A stretch of 64,000 bases of DNA from Legionella quinlivanii (GTDB lineage: Bacteria > Pseudomonadota > Gammaproteobacteria > Legionellales > Legionellaceae), in the NCBI RefSeq assembly GCF_003265995.1, contig NZ_MVJN01000007.1, positions 185,107-249,106 on the forward strand, read 5' to 3'. Shown one piece after another: positions 7,539 to 15,837 of the stretch; position 1 is the stretch's first letter; the number at the start of each line of letters is the position of its first letter. A program made the position numbers and the translations under genes. The notes beneath the pieces were generated by a model, which was not told the origin of the DNA, did not search any database, and worked only from the letters and a program-made list of their open reading frames with translations.

Positions 7539-9248
7539 ATGAGTTTATTTGATGCACAAACAATTGAAGAGTTGCAGATTATGCTGCAAGGTCTGGTTGA
7601 TAAAACAGAACTCATCCAGAAAAATTCAGAAAATCAAACGCCTATTGTTTATTTTGCTTCAAGAAGGGAATGGGATAAAGTCCGAGCTTTGTTAGCCGTT
7701 GCCGCAATTAGCGCAGAGGACGCGAAGCTATTGGGACGTGAGGCAATTCTTGCAGCCCGAACCGGCAATATGGATTTGGCTATTAATCTTTTAAAAATTG
7801 ACAATGTATCACGTTCAGAGCAGGAAAAAGGCTGGACTATTCTGCATTGTGCCGTTGCAGATGCGACTGATAGCGACGATCTGGAGGCACAGGCAGAAGC
7901 AATACAACAAATTCAAACACTTAATCAGCTGGGTGTTGTAGAACAAAACTGTAATCAGGCTACACTTCGTGAAAGCAGTCCTATTTTCCTCGCTGCAATG
8001 AGTCAAAAATGGTATCTGGTTGATGCATTATTGAATGAGTTCAATACTCCCAATGATCCTCAGCAATTGGCAGAAGTCATTATTCGTGCACGCACTGCGG
8101 GTCAGGTTGAACTGGCACACAAAATACTCAATACAGTACACCCAAAGACTCAATGGTTAATAAGCAATGAAGACGGCAGCAGAGAGATAAGTCTTTTACA
8201 TTTGGCAATTCTTAGAAATAGACAAGAAGAAATCGCTAAGCTGGCGCAAGAAGCCAACTTGCGAGTTAGAACAGCCAGACAGGATGATGACGGAATGACT
8301 GCGTTACAGCTTGCCGTTCATTGTAAAGATTTGAGTACTGTAGAATTACTGACACAGCATAGCACTGATCCAGAAGACAGCTTTCAATACGGTATAGCAA
8401 TGCTTTATGCTGCAGATAATGAAAAGTGGCAACTAGCTATCGATTTGGCACAAAAAGGAGCACAGCTCGCTTGGCATTTTGGACCAAAAGAAGATAAGCT
8501 TAACTCATTTCATATTGCCATTCTAAAAAAACAGGATGACTTTCTCACAGCGCTAATTGCAAATCAAATTAATAGAAGGGCGGACGATACCTGGGCATTA
8601 CGACACAAATACCAGGGTCGTACCCCCATTGAACTGGCCATCCATTGTGATCGATGGGATTTATTGCCTTTATTTGCCAAAATTAAGCCAGCCAATCCCG
8701 AGGCCTGCGGTTATGTGGCGGCTTATGAAGCTGCAAAAGAGGCCAATCGATTAAAACCAGACGATCTGGAAGTTCTGCGTGAGGCAGCAAAAGTACCAAA
8801 AGAGTTAGCTCCTGAGCCTGAAAAGAAAGATAATCCATTAGGTGAAAAATCTGCCGATAGCAGCCAAGGCAAACAGGAAGAAGATGCACGTTTTGTTGAA
8901 GCATTCAAAAAGATTTATCAGGCTTTATATAAAGGCCAATCCTCATGGCTTAAATCTGCAAGCTTTCTTGAGCAGCACGCGACATTGACCCGTGAGTTGA
9001 TTGAGCAGCACATCAGAGCAAAACCTAATTGTCGATCTAAAAAAGCGGCAGAGTTGGCTGAAACATACAAGGATGACATCAACAACATCAAATTGGTTCG
9101 AGAGCTACATCAATACTCTCTCGATCGTAGCGGATTTTTCAGCCGAACCAAGAATGGAGCTAAATTGAATTCTGACCAAGCGCAGGAAGCTATTGATAAT
9201 GCGGATGAAAATTCAAGATTGGGTCAAATCAGAATTGCACTGCGTTAG
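7539..9248 (+). CDS. Ankyrin-repeat protein, candidate Dot/Icm effector
   Basis: 569-residue soluble protein without a signal peptide. Residues about 40-400 form ankyrin-like helical repeats, seen as recurring units such as GWTILHCAVADATD, ISLLHLAILRNRQEEIAKLA, GMTALQLAVHCKDLSTVELL and RTPIELAIHCDRWDLLPLFA. A charged linker (APEPEKKDNPLGEKSADSS) leads to a roughly 130-residue C-terminal helical region I do not recognise. GGAGA precedes the ATG. Ankyrin proteins of this make-up are common among Legionella type IV substrates and usually bind or modify host proteins; effector status here is inference. The gene sits alone between repeat-rich spacers, as accessory genes often do. Confidence 0.75.
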   Translation: MSLFDAQTIEELQIMLQGLVDKTELIQKNSENQTPIVYFASRREWDKVRALLAVAAISAEDAKLLGREAILAARTGNMDLAINLLKIDNVSRSEQEKGWTILHCAVADATDSDDLEAQAEAIQQIQTLNQLGVVEQNCNQATLRESSPIFLAAMSQKWYLVDALLNEFNTPNDPQQLAEVIIRARTAGQVELAHKILNTVHPKTQWLISNEDGSREISLLHLAILRNRQEEIAKLAQEANLRVRTARQDDDGMTALQLAVHCKDLSTVELLTQHSTDPEDSFQYGIAMLYAADNEKWQLAIDLAQKGAQLAWHFGPKEDKLNSFHIAILKKQDDFLTALIANQINRRADDTWALRHKYQGRTPIELAIHCDRWDLLPLFAKIKPANPEACGYVAAYEAAKEANRLKPDDLEVLREAAKVPKELAPEPEKKDNPLGEKSADSSQGKQEEDARFVEAFKKIYQALYKGQSSWLKSASFLEQHATLTRELIEQHIRAKPNCRSKKAAELAETYKDDINNIKLVRELHQYSLDRSGFFSRTKNGAKLNSDQAQEAIDNADENSRLGQIRIALR

Positions 9249-9266
9249 TTGTTATTCTCATCACAA

Positions 9267-9293
9267 GGTTTTCCCGAAATAGCTGGGAAAACC
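9267..9293 (+). terminator. Hairpin after the ankyrin gene
   Basis: Perfect 9-bp inverted repeat GGTTTTCCC / GGGAAAACC with a 9-base loop, 19 bases after the stop. No strong T-run follows, so it may be a weak or bidirectional terminator. Confidence 0.5.
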
Positions 9294-9301
9294 GAGAGAG
9301 T

Positions 9302-9435
9302 TCATAAACTGTGTCATTACTCACAGGAGCGCCGTCAACTCGAACACAGTGAGAGATCTCCTCAATCTTGGTTTGTGCCAGCATTCGGAGATCTCTCACT
9401 GCGTTCGAGATGACATGGCATGACACAGTTTGATG
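9302..9435. repeat. Composite inverted repeat, family C, copy 1
   Basis: Outer arms about TCATAAACTGTGTCATTAC (9302-9320) and CATGACACAGTTTGATGA (9418-9435) are inverted. Inside lies a second inverted pair, CGAACACAGTGAGAGATCTC (9341-9360) and GAGATCTCTCACTGCGTTCG (9388-9407). The inner pair resembles the element at 39.3 kb. Confidence 0.75.
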
Positions 9436-9452
9436 AAGACTTACGGAAAACC

Positions 9453-10265
9453 TTAGTAACTTCGATTGTCCAGCAGCTTTATAATCAGCTCGGTTTTATT
9501 TCTTACTCTGTATTTGGATTTCAATGATTCAATCTTGTCTTCTATGGTTCTTGGTGAAAGGTTCATGGCAAAGGCGATTTCCTTTGTAGTTTTTCCGTTA
9601 ATCAGCAATTGAGCGCATTCGATTTCTTTCAAACTCAAAGGCATGTTATCAGCACCGGAGAGGGAGTCTAGAAAAAATGCTCTATGGCAGTCAGGAATCC
9701 TGTCAACTTCTGTATTGTTTTTTTCAAAAGAAAAACGCTGGTTATAGGCACTACACAAATCTTCATCCTCACGAACTTTTACCTCAAAATACTGAGTAAA
9801 ACGCTCAAGCAGATCCAGATTATTGATATAGGTTTGATGAATACCGATATTGCTCAGATGAGTGCCAAAATGATAATAGTCGGAATACTCAGTAGATTGT
9901 TTGACCAGGGTAAAGACATGTCTGAAATTATAATGAGCTGAATCCTGCAGCATGGCGTCAGTTAGGCCGCGGCAATCAAGCATATCCCAGACGATATACT
10001 GCCCAAAATCAATGGATTCAGACTTGATCTGCACGCAGGGATCTCCTTTGTAATACTCTTTTTTTGCATAGTTCTGTACAAAATCAGGATGATTACAGAG
10101 TAAAGAAAAATCATTTTCATTGTAACTTCTGATGTGTGAAAAAGTGCTGATATTGAGGTGCTGCAATGGCTTGCATAATGTCTGTATTTTTTCAGAATGC
10201 GAAACAAGAGGGTGTTTTTTGAGCTGTTTTATCATGCTATTCATGGTTTTACTCTCTTTAATCAT
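9453..10265 (-). CDS. LuxR-family transcriptional regulator
   Basis: 270-residue regulator. The C-terminal 65 residues are a LuxR/GerE helix-turn-helix (LSLKEIECAQLLINGKTTKE, then IAFAMNLSPRTIEDKIESLK). The N-terminal about 180 residues look like an autoinducer-binding-type sensor: KKEYYKGDPCVQ carries the conserved Asp-Pro pair and YIVWDML a tryptophan at the expected place. No LuxI synthase is in the window, so it would be a LuxR solo; its ligand is unknown. The ATG at 10265 overlaps the stop of the GNAT gene (ATGA), suggesting translational coupling. An internal ATG at 10244, preceded by AGAGAG, is an alternative start. Confidence 0.85.
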   Translation of the reverse strand: MIKESKTMNSMIKQLKKHPLVSHSEKIQTLCKPLQHLNISTFSHIRSYNENDFSLLCNHPDFVQNYAKKEYYKGDPCVQIKSESIDFGQYIVWDMLDCRGLTDAMLQDSAHYNFRHVFTLVKQSTEYSDYYHFGTHLSNIGIHQTYINNLDLLERFTQYFEVKVREDEDLCSAYNQRFSFEKNNTEVDRIPDCHRAFFLDSLSGADNMPLSLKEIECAQLLINGKTTKEIAFAMNLSPRTIEDKIESLKSKYRVRNKTELIIKLLDNRSY

Positions 10266-10684
10266 ACCGGCTTCATCTCGCTTTTAAGTTCCATAGCCGT
10301 TGATAATTCAAATCCAAAGGTCCGATAAAAATCCTTAGCGCTGGCATTGCCTTGCCAAACAAATAAACCGACAGAGACAAAATCGCGTCCTTTAATTTTA
10401 TTAATCAGATGGTTCATAATTAGACTGCCAATTTTCTGTCTTTGATACTGGGGATGAACGCATATGTCATAAAACATACACATTTGTCCGTCTTCCAAAA
10501 TTCGTCCAAAAGCGATCAACTCGTTCTGCTCTTTGATATAAGCGATATGGCTGGAAGCACTAAGTACAACCTGCCATTTGTCAGGTGATGAAAAGAAATT
10601 CTTGCCCCAGCCTACCAGTTCAGTCAGATGATTAATTTCATTCAGGCTGATAGCATGCTTTGATTCACTGATAATATATTTCAT
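10262..10684 (-). CDS. GNAT-family N-acetyltransferase
   Basis: 140-residue GNAT protein. I use the ATG at 10684 (MKYIISESKHAISLNEI); an upstream in-frame start at 10720 would add 12 atypical residues. The acetyl-CoA-binding motif A is FYDICVHPQYQRQKIGSLIM, with the R/Q-x-x-G/A pyrophosphate loop, and motif B is LFVWQGNASAKDFYRTFGFE. Substrate is unknown; small-molecule or protein amines are possible. It is the first gene of a two-gene minus-strand operon and overlaps the LuxR gene by four bases, so acetylation and the regulator may serve the same response (inference). Confidence 0.85.
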   Translation of the reverse strand: MKYIISESKHAISLNEINHLTELVGWGKNFFSSPDKWQVVLSASSHIAYIKEQNELIAFGRILEDGQMCMFYDICVHPQYQRQKIGSLIMNHLINKIKGRDFVSVGLFVWQGNASAKDFYRTFGFELSTAMELKSEMKPV

Positions 10685-10789
10685 GGTGTCTCTGCTTATT
10701 AAGATAACGCAATTATACAAGTCAATTGATCAAAAAATAACCGTAGTTTTTCGGTGTTCGCTAATTCACCATTAATTTTTTGAAAAATA

Positions 10790-10798
10790 TGCTAACAT
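10790..10798 (+). promoter_or_regulatory. Possible extended -10 promoter of the porin gene
   Basis: TGCTAACAT fits an extended -10 (TG-N-TAACAT) about 60 bases before the porin start. No good -35 is at standard spacing. The preceding sequence is AT-rich. Confidence 0.4.
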
Positions 10799-10858
10799 GC
10801 TTCCGATTTTTTTAAAGAAATCAGAACGAATTGATAAAAATGTCATATGGAGAAATGC

Positions 10859-11764
10859 ATGTTAGATTTAAAAAAAACTGCTTTAGCGGTTTTAGTGTCA
10901 GTAAGCAGTGCAGGGTTTGCGGGGACAATGGGGCCTGTCTGCCAACCAGGTAATGTGACCGTGCCCTGCCCATCCAGCGCCTGGGATTTTGGGGTTCAGG
11001 CCTTGTATTTAAAACCAAGTTATAGCGCCAATGCTGTTTATGTCGGCTATTCACTAAATGGCGATCGTCAAATTCGGAATGAATTTGAACCGGAATGGGA
11101 TTGGGGTTTTAAACTTGAAGGCTCTTACCATTTTAACACCGGTAATGATATCAATGTGAACTGGTATCATTATAATCAAAGCACTCGCCGTTCTTTCACC
11201 GTGTATAGTTCAACGTTTGAAGCCAATATCCCTTACTCTACATGGATTGAGCCGAAATGGGATGCAGTGAACTTTGAATTTGGCCAACATGTTGATTTTG
11301 GAGAATATAAAGATATTCGTTTTCATGCTGGTTTTCAGTACTTGCGTCTTGAGCATGACATACGGAATTCTAATGGCGTGACCGGAGCAGTCCATCCATT
11401 CAATTTAGAGTTTAAAGGATTTGGACCTCGGATCGGTATGGACATGGCCTACAACTTCAATGATGCGTTTGCCATTTACGCCAATGGAGCAGCTGCTTTA
11501 TTAGTTGGTGATAGTGACGCCAACGGACAGTCAGCAGCAACAAGGCTGTATATTTCATCCAGTAAATGGACTACAGTTCCTGAACTGGAAGCCAAAACAG
11601 GTATTAAATACAATCATTTATGCGGAAGTGGTGTATTGACTGCCGATGCAGGTTATATGTGGGTTAATTATTTTAATGCCCAGCATTCTGTTGATCTTGC
11701 CGAGGAAACCAATGTCGCGTTTAATGGACCTTATATTGGCCTGAAATGGCTTGGCAGCATCTAA
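10859..11764 (+). CDS. MOMP-like outer-membrane porin
   Basis: 301-residue secreted beta-barrel. The ATG at 10859 is preferred over 10847 because GGAG (10849-10852) sits at the right distance and a good signal peptide follows (MLDLKKTALAVLVSVSSAGF). The mature part starts near GTMGPVCQPGNVTVPCPSSA, the Cys-containing N-terminus typical of the Legionella major outer membrane protein family. Alternating hydrophobic strands follow (WDFGVQALYLKPSYS, WDWGFKLEGSYHF, FNGPYIGLKWLGSI at the C-terminus). It is shorter or more diverged than bulk MOMP, so probably one of several paralogues. A strong terminator follows at once. Confidence 0.88.
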   Translation: MLDLKKTALAVLVSVSSAGFAGTMGPVCQPGNVTVPCPSSAWDFGVQALYLKPSYSANAVYVGYSLNGDRQIRNEFEPEWDWGFKLEGSYHFNTGNDINVNWYHYNQSTRRSFTVYSSTFEANIPYSTWIEPKWDAVNFEFGQHVDFGEYKDIRFHAGFQYLRLEHDIRNSNGVTGAVHPFNLEFKGFGPRIGMDMAYNFNDAFAIYANGAAALLVGDSDANGQSAATRLYISSSKWTTVPELEAKTGIKYNHLCGSGVLTADAGYMWVNYFNAQHSVDLAEETNVAFNGPYIGLKWLGSI

Positions 11765-11767
11765 AGC

Positions 11768-11791
11768 AAAACCCGGTTGAAACCGGGTTTT
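11768..11791 (+). terminator. Rho-independent terminator of the porin gene
   Basis: AAAACCCGGTT-ga-AACCGGGTTTT hairpin starting four bases after the stop, with T residues at its 3' side. The A-run on the 5' side lets it work on both strands. Confidence 0.85.
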
Positions 11792-11808
11792 CTGAAACTG
11801 CTTGACTC

Positions 11809-11837
11809 AGCAGGCCGGTTCTACGAAGCGGCCTGCT
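11809..11837. terminator. Second hairpin between convergent genes
   Basis: AGCAGGCCG / CGGCCTGCT inverted repeat just downstream of the stop of the minus-strand transporter gene. It may act as its terminator; no long T-run is visible. Confidence 0.5.
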
Positions 11838-11844
11838 AATTTAA

Positions 11845-14142
11845 TTACTTACTGTTCACCAGGTTTTTCATCTTATCGCCGAGAGCATTCGCGGTATTTC
11901 GGCACACTTGCGATAATTCATGAGTATAATCTCCGAAACTTGCACGGCCGCTTTCAACATCGTAAAGAGCACCCACAATGCCAATTTCATTTTGATCCAG
12001 CATAATTCTTAGGATTTCGCTATCCTGATAAATTTGCTGCAGGGTGTTCGCAATATTAAGCGATGTGACATGGCCTACAAATTGCTCATTCTGACTCGTA
12101 CGATTTTCTGTCGTTTCAGTTTCAGCATTTACCGCTGGTTTAATTTTTGCGAGCAATTCGGTAATATGTCCTTTTTCGACATTATCACAGGCAGCCCCAA
12201 TCGCTCCGCAGCGTGTGTGGCCAAGAACAACAATCAGTTTGGCGCCTACTACGTGACAAGCGTACTCAATACTTGCCAGCACGTCATCATTAACCACATT
12301 CCCTGCGACACGAACGCAGAAGAGATCTCCAAAACTCATATCAAAGATTGTTTCAACCGGAACACGTGAGTCAATACAGCCGAGAACAACGGCCATTGGA
12401 TGCTGCGTTTTGGCTGTTTGTTTGATGTCAATTTTAGGATTACGGTGAATACGCGTGTCTTTAAGAAAGCGCTGGTTTCCTTCACGCAGCAGGTTCAAGA
12501 CTTCGACTGGTTCAAGTGTGGCCAGCACGTCATAGGTAGTTACATTGATGAAATCGATGTAATTGTGAATATCATAATGCTCCTTGAACCCCATAAGATT
12601 GAGCGATATCTGTTTCAGAGGCGCTTGCTCATCCTTAAACTCTTTAATCTGCTCAATAATTTCTTTATCGATATAATTGGTATAGCGAGCATCGATAATC
12701 AACTGAGAGTTGCGTGGAATAGAATTGAGCTCACTTATCAGCGAGGCCTTATTCAGGAAAGAAATCTGCTGAGGAAGTACCAGACGGTTGACTACGCCGT
12801 TAGGATAGTTTTCTTTCACGATGTCCAGTCTGGCCTGGCTGTTAGTTTTAAGAATATAGAATAAGCTTATTGCAAGACCAATGCTTATTCCTGCCAGTAA
12901 GTTAAATGCGACGATACTGATTACTGTCGCGATGAAAGGAATAAAGCGATCCATTCCCTGCTCATAGATCGATTTATAAATAGCGGGTTTAGTGAGTTTA
13001 TAGCCAGTATAAATCAATATAACTGCTAAAGAGGATAGAGGAATCTTGTTTAACCATCCTGGAATAAGCATCACAGCCAGCAACAGGAACACACCATGGA
13101 GAATTGCCGACATTTTGGTTTTTGAACCGGCCTGCACATTAACCGAGGTGCGAACGATAACGGAAGTAATTGGAATTGCTCCGACCAGGCCTGCGGTAAA
13201 ATTACCAACACCCTGGGCAATTAACTCCTGATCTTTTGAGCAATAGCGATGCTTGGTATCAAGCTTTTCACCTGCCTTGACATTAAGAAGACTTTCCAGA
13301 GAGGCAACAGTTGCAATAATAAAAGCATAAAGGTAAACCTTTGGATTCTTCCAAGCAGACCAATCAGGAAATTGCAATTGATTGAAGAAATCTGCAAAGC
13401 CATCATGTTTGGGTATGTTTACCAGATGAGGATTATTTTGAGCAAGGGTAGAGCCAAGCGTAATGAACAGTTCATTGAGTAAAATACCGGCCAGAACGAC
13501 AACAATCGGAGCTGGAATTCCCTTAAGCCATTGGGTTTTAGTTTTTTCAAAATAGAACATTATAGCCAGAGAAATCACAGAGATGATGATGGCGCCGGTA
13601 TTAATATGATAACTTAAGTCTGACAGGGGGCTAAATGAAAGGCTTTCTGTTGTTTCCAGTAAATGGGCCTGTAATTCCTTTGACTCAGTAGATAAAGTAA
13701 ATGTAAAAGGGATTTGCTTGACAATGAGCAAGATACCAATTGCACAAAGCAGGCCTTGAACCACATTGGACGGCACATAATCTGCAACAAATCCAGCTTT
13801 AAAAGTGCCTACTAACACTTGTAACATGCCGGCAAGAACCAGTGCTAACAGGAAAATATTATAATCACCCAGCTGTGTGATGGCTGCCAGCACCACCGCG
13901 GCCATACCAGCCGCCGGACCGCTCACGCTCACCTGAGAGCCGCTCAGGCTGCCAACTACAACTCCCCCGATTATTCCGCTTAACAGTCCCGCAAAAAGAG
14001 GGGCCCCTGATGCAAGGGCAATTCCAAGGCAAAGTGGAATTGCTACCAGGAACACTACGATGGCGGCAACCACATCAAATTTAAAACTTCGAGATCGATA
14101 AACCCGTAGTTTTCTCATGTTGTTGATAATGTTTTCAGTCAT
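11845..14142 (-). CDS. SulP anion transporter fused to a beta-carbonic anhydrase
   Basis: 765-residue three-part protein. Residues about 15-430 are a SulP/SLC26 membrane domain (LCLGIALASGAPLFAGLLSG, then VSVSGPAAGMAAVVLAA). About 440-540 is a STAS-like domain (SQLIIDARYTNYIDKEIIEQ). About 555-755 is a beta-carbonic anhydrase with zinc-site residues in CIDSRV (about 584) and GHTRCGA (about 642). SulP proteins carry bicarbonate, sulfate or other anions; coupling to carbonic anhydrase suggests bicarbonate uptake or CO2/HCO3- balancing at the inner membrane (inference). Such fusions are known in several bacteria. It is a single gene convergent with the porin; its start is about 150 bases from the divergent LRR gene. 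Confidence 0.92.
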   Translation of the reverse strand: MTENIINNMRKLRVYRSRSFKFDVVAAIVVFLVAIPLCLGIALASGAPLFAGLLSGIIGGVVVGSLSGSQVSVSGPAAGMAAVVLAAITQLGDYNIFLLALVLAGMLQVLVGTFKAGFVADYVPSNVVQGLLCAIGILLIVKQIPFTFTLSTESKELQAHLLETTESLSFSPLSDLSYHINTGAIIISVISLAIMFYFEKTKTQWLKGIPAPIVVVLAGILLNELFITLGSTLAQNNPHLVNIPKHDGFADFFNQLQFPDWSAWKNPKVYLYAFIIATVASLESLLNVKAGEKLDTKHRYCSKDQELIAQGVGNFTAGLVGAIPITSVIVRTSVNVQAGSKTKMSAILHGVFLLLAVMLIPGWLNKIPLSSLAVILIYTGYKLTKPAIYKSIYEQGMDRFIPFIATVISIVAFNLLAGISIGLAISLFYILKTNSQARLDIVKENYPNGVVNRLVLPQQISFLNKASLISELNSIPRNSQLIIDARYTNYIDKEIIEQIKEFKDEQAPLKQISLNLMGFKEHYDIHNYIDFINVTTYDVLATLEPVEVLNLLREGNQRFLKDTRIHRNPKIDIKQTAKTQHPMAVVLGCIDSRVPVETIFDMSFGDLFCVRVAGNVVNDDVLASIEYACHVVGAKLIVVLGHTRCGAIGAACDNVEKGHITELLAKIKPAVNAETETTENRTSQNEQFVGHVTSLNIANTLQQIYQDSEILRIMLDQNEIGIVGALYDVESGRASFGDYTHELSQVCRNTANALGDKMKNLVNSK

Positions 14143-14294
14143 AATGCTACAGAGATTTAGTGATTTTCCCCAATGTTAGCGCAGTTTGCACATTTTGTTA
14201 ACCCTTTTCTTTACAAAAAAGAAATATTTCTTAACTTGACATAAATTTAGACGTTTGAGAGTTTAGGCTCTGCTTTACACATTTGGTTTCCGCT

Positions 14295-15599
14295 ATGCAG
14301 TTGTTGCCTTTAAGCCATTTCCAGGACTTGCTGATTCAGTCTGGCACTCATATTAAATTATCTCAACTTTATCTTACGAAAAATCATGTCAGGCATATTG
14401 CATATTTTCTCGGAAAAAACCGCAATATTAATTCACTTATCATTGAACATTGTCATATTGAGGGGGATTTGTTTGAGGAGCTGGCTGAGTTCTTCACCAG
14501 AAAAAATACGGAGCTACATCTGACAGGTGACATCGTTAATGCTAATAGCCTCCGATGCCTTGAAAAAAGATCTCCCCAGCTCAAGACGCTGGTTTTACAG
14601 GGTCAACCCGCAATTGAATACGAGACAGCCTTAGCCATAATTCGAGTCATTAAAAACGCTCGGAATCTGAAAAAAGTAATTCTGGGCTCTCTGAGTGAAC
14701 GAAGTATTATTGTTTTGACTGCTTTTTTCAAAAGTTCAAATACCATTACGGATCTGGAATTCAGGCATACAAATTTTCACATGCAGTCTGGAGAAAAACT
14801 TGCAGAGATGTTGTCTGAACGCTCAGGAATTCAAAATCTCTCTTTGTATAACTGCCGAATGGATAAGATGTGTCTCTCCATGTTGACCAGGGTGGTAACT
14901 CAAAATAATAACTTAATCGATATTGAAATTAATGGAGCGTCGCTGGCCTCTGAGAATTTGCATCAACTTCTGATTAATGAGGATGAGGATACTTTAGAAT
15001 GCTACAGAACAATGGCTGTACACCTCAAACGTGACCAGCGTATCAGACAGCTCTGGCCTGAAGTTGAGAATGCCATGGGAAACAGAGATATTTTGAAAAT
15101 GGCCACACTGTTCTCTCAACTGAAAGCCAGTGATTTATCGTCTGATACCAGATTTGAGATTATTGAGGGCTTTTGGAATTTGCAATGCAGCATCTCGGAG
15201 CCGGATGTAAAAATTGCTTACTATCGTCTTATGTTATGGTTATTACGTGAGGAGCAGAATTGCCCGTTTTACCAGCAAATAATTCGCAGCTGTGCCGGAC
15301 AGTTGCAAACACATGAGAATAAGCAAATAGTCAATTTAGATTCGACGATGCTTGGATTGTATAATGATTCTCTCGCGAGTGGAGTGGTATTCAATATTGA
15401 GGCTTTTATGGCTGGCTTATATCAGTTGCCAATATTGGAGTTATTAGAAAAGGATCAGGCGCTTCTCAATAATTTTGCCATGCGGGCAAAGCTCTGGTCA
15501 GTTTCTGATTGTATCTTTGGTTTTTTCTATTCAGTATGGGACTCAGCGAATCAGTTTTTAGAGCAGAAGATTGAGGAGGGGGGACCTGCATTAAGTTAG
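14295..15599 (+). CDS. Leucine-rich-repeat protein, candidate effector
   Basis: 434-residue soluble protein, no signal peptide. The first about 230 residues show ribonuclease-inhibitor-like leucine-rich repeats, with recurring patterns such as NINSLIIEHCHIEGDLFEEL, TITDLEFRHTNFHMQSGEKL, GIQNLSLYNCRMDKMCLSML and NLIDIEINGASLASENLHQL. The C-terminal half is a helical region I do not recognise. Start is uncertain: ATG 14295 or in-frame TTG 14283; neither has a clear ribosome site. A TTGACA at 14236 may be a -35 but no good -10 follows at 17 bases. LRR proteins of this make-up are typical of Legionella secreted effectors; that role is inference. Confidence 0.7.
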   Translation: MQLLPLSHFQDLLIQSGTHIKLSQLYLTKNHVRHIAYFLGKNRNINSLIIEHCHIEGDLFEELAEFFTRKNTELHLTGDIVNANSLRCLEKRSPQLKTLVLQGQPAIEYETALAIIRVIKNARNLKKVILGSLSERSIIVLTAFFKSSNTITDLEFRHTNFHMQSGEKLAEMLSERSGIQNLSLYNCRMDKMCLSMLTRVVTQNNNLIDIEINGASLASENLHQLLINEDEDTLECYRTMAVHLKRDQRIRQLWPEVENAMGNRDILKMATLFSQLKASDLSSDTRFEIIEGFWNLQCSISEPDVKIAYYRLMLWLLREEQNCPFYQQIIRSCAGQLQTHENKQIVNLDSTMLGLYNDSLASGVVFNIEAFMAGLYQLPILELLEKDQALLNNFAMRAKLWSVSDCIFGFFYSVWDSANQFLEQKIEEGGPALS

Positions 15600-15616
15600 T
15601 TTCGATTGTATATCAC

Positions 15617-15830
15617 ACTGTCATCCCCGCGAGGCATTGTTGTGTAACAGAACCAAGCAGCAAACCTGTTGTCTTTGCGAACAAAGTGAAGCAATCCAGC
15701 TCGAGGCTTGAACAAAGCAAGGAGCTGGATTGCTTCGCTGACGCTCGCAAAGACGATTTTTTATGTACCCATTTTCATTTACGCAACAACTCCCCGCAAA
15801 GGCGGGATCCATCTTCGCAGGAATGACAAA
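15617..15830. repeat. Nested palindromic repeats (family B inside a family A-like element)
   Basis: The outer ends resemble family A: TGTCATCCCCGCGAG near 15619 and CCCCGCAAAGGCGGGATCC ... GGAATGACA ending near 15828. Between them lies a different inverted repeat, GTCTTTGCGA (15671-15680) to TCGCAAAGAC (15745-15754), with AGCAATCCAGCTC / GAGCTGGATTGCT arms and a T-run after it. It fills the gap between the LRR gene and ttcA. Confidence 0.8.
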
Positions 15831-15837
15831 ACCATTA

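Noticed and set aside
14236..14269. Strong sigma-70 promoter before the LRR gene
   Set aside because: TTGACA is present but there is no acceptable -10 at 16-18 bases.
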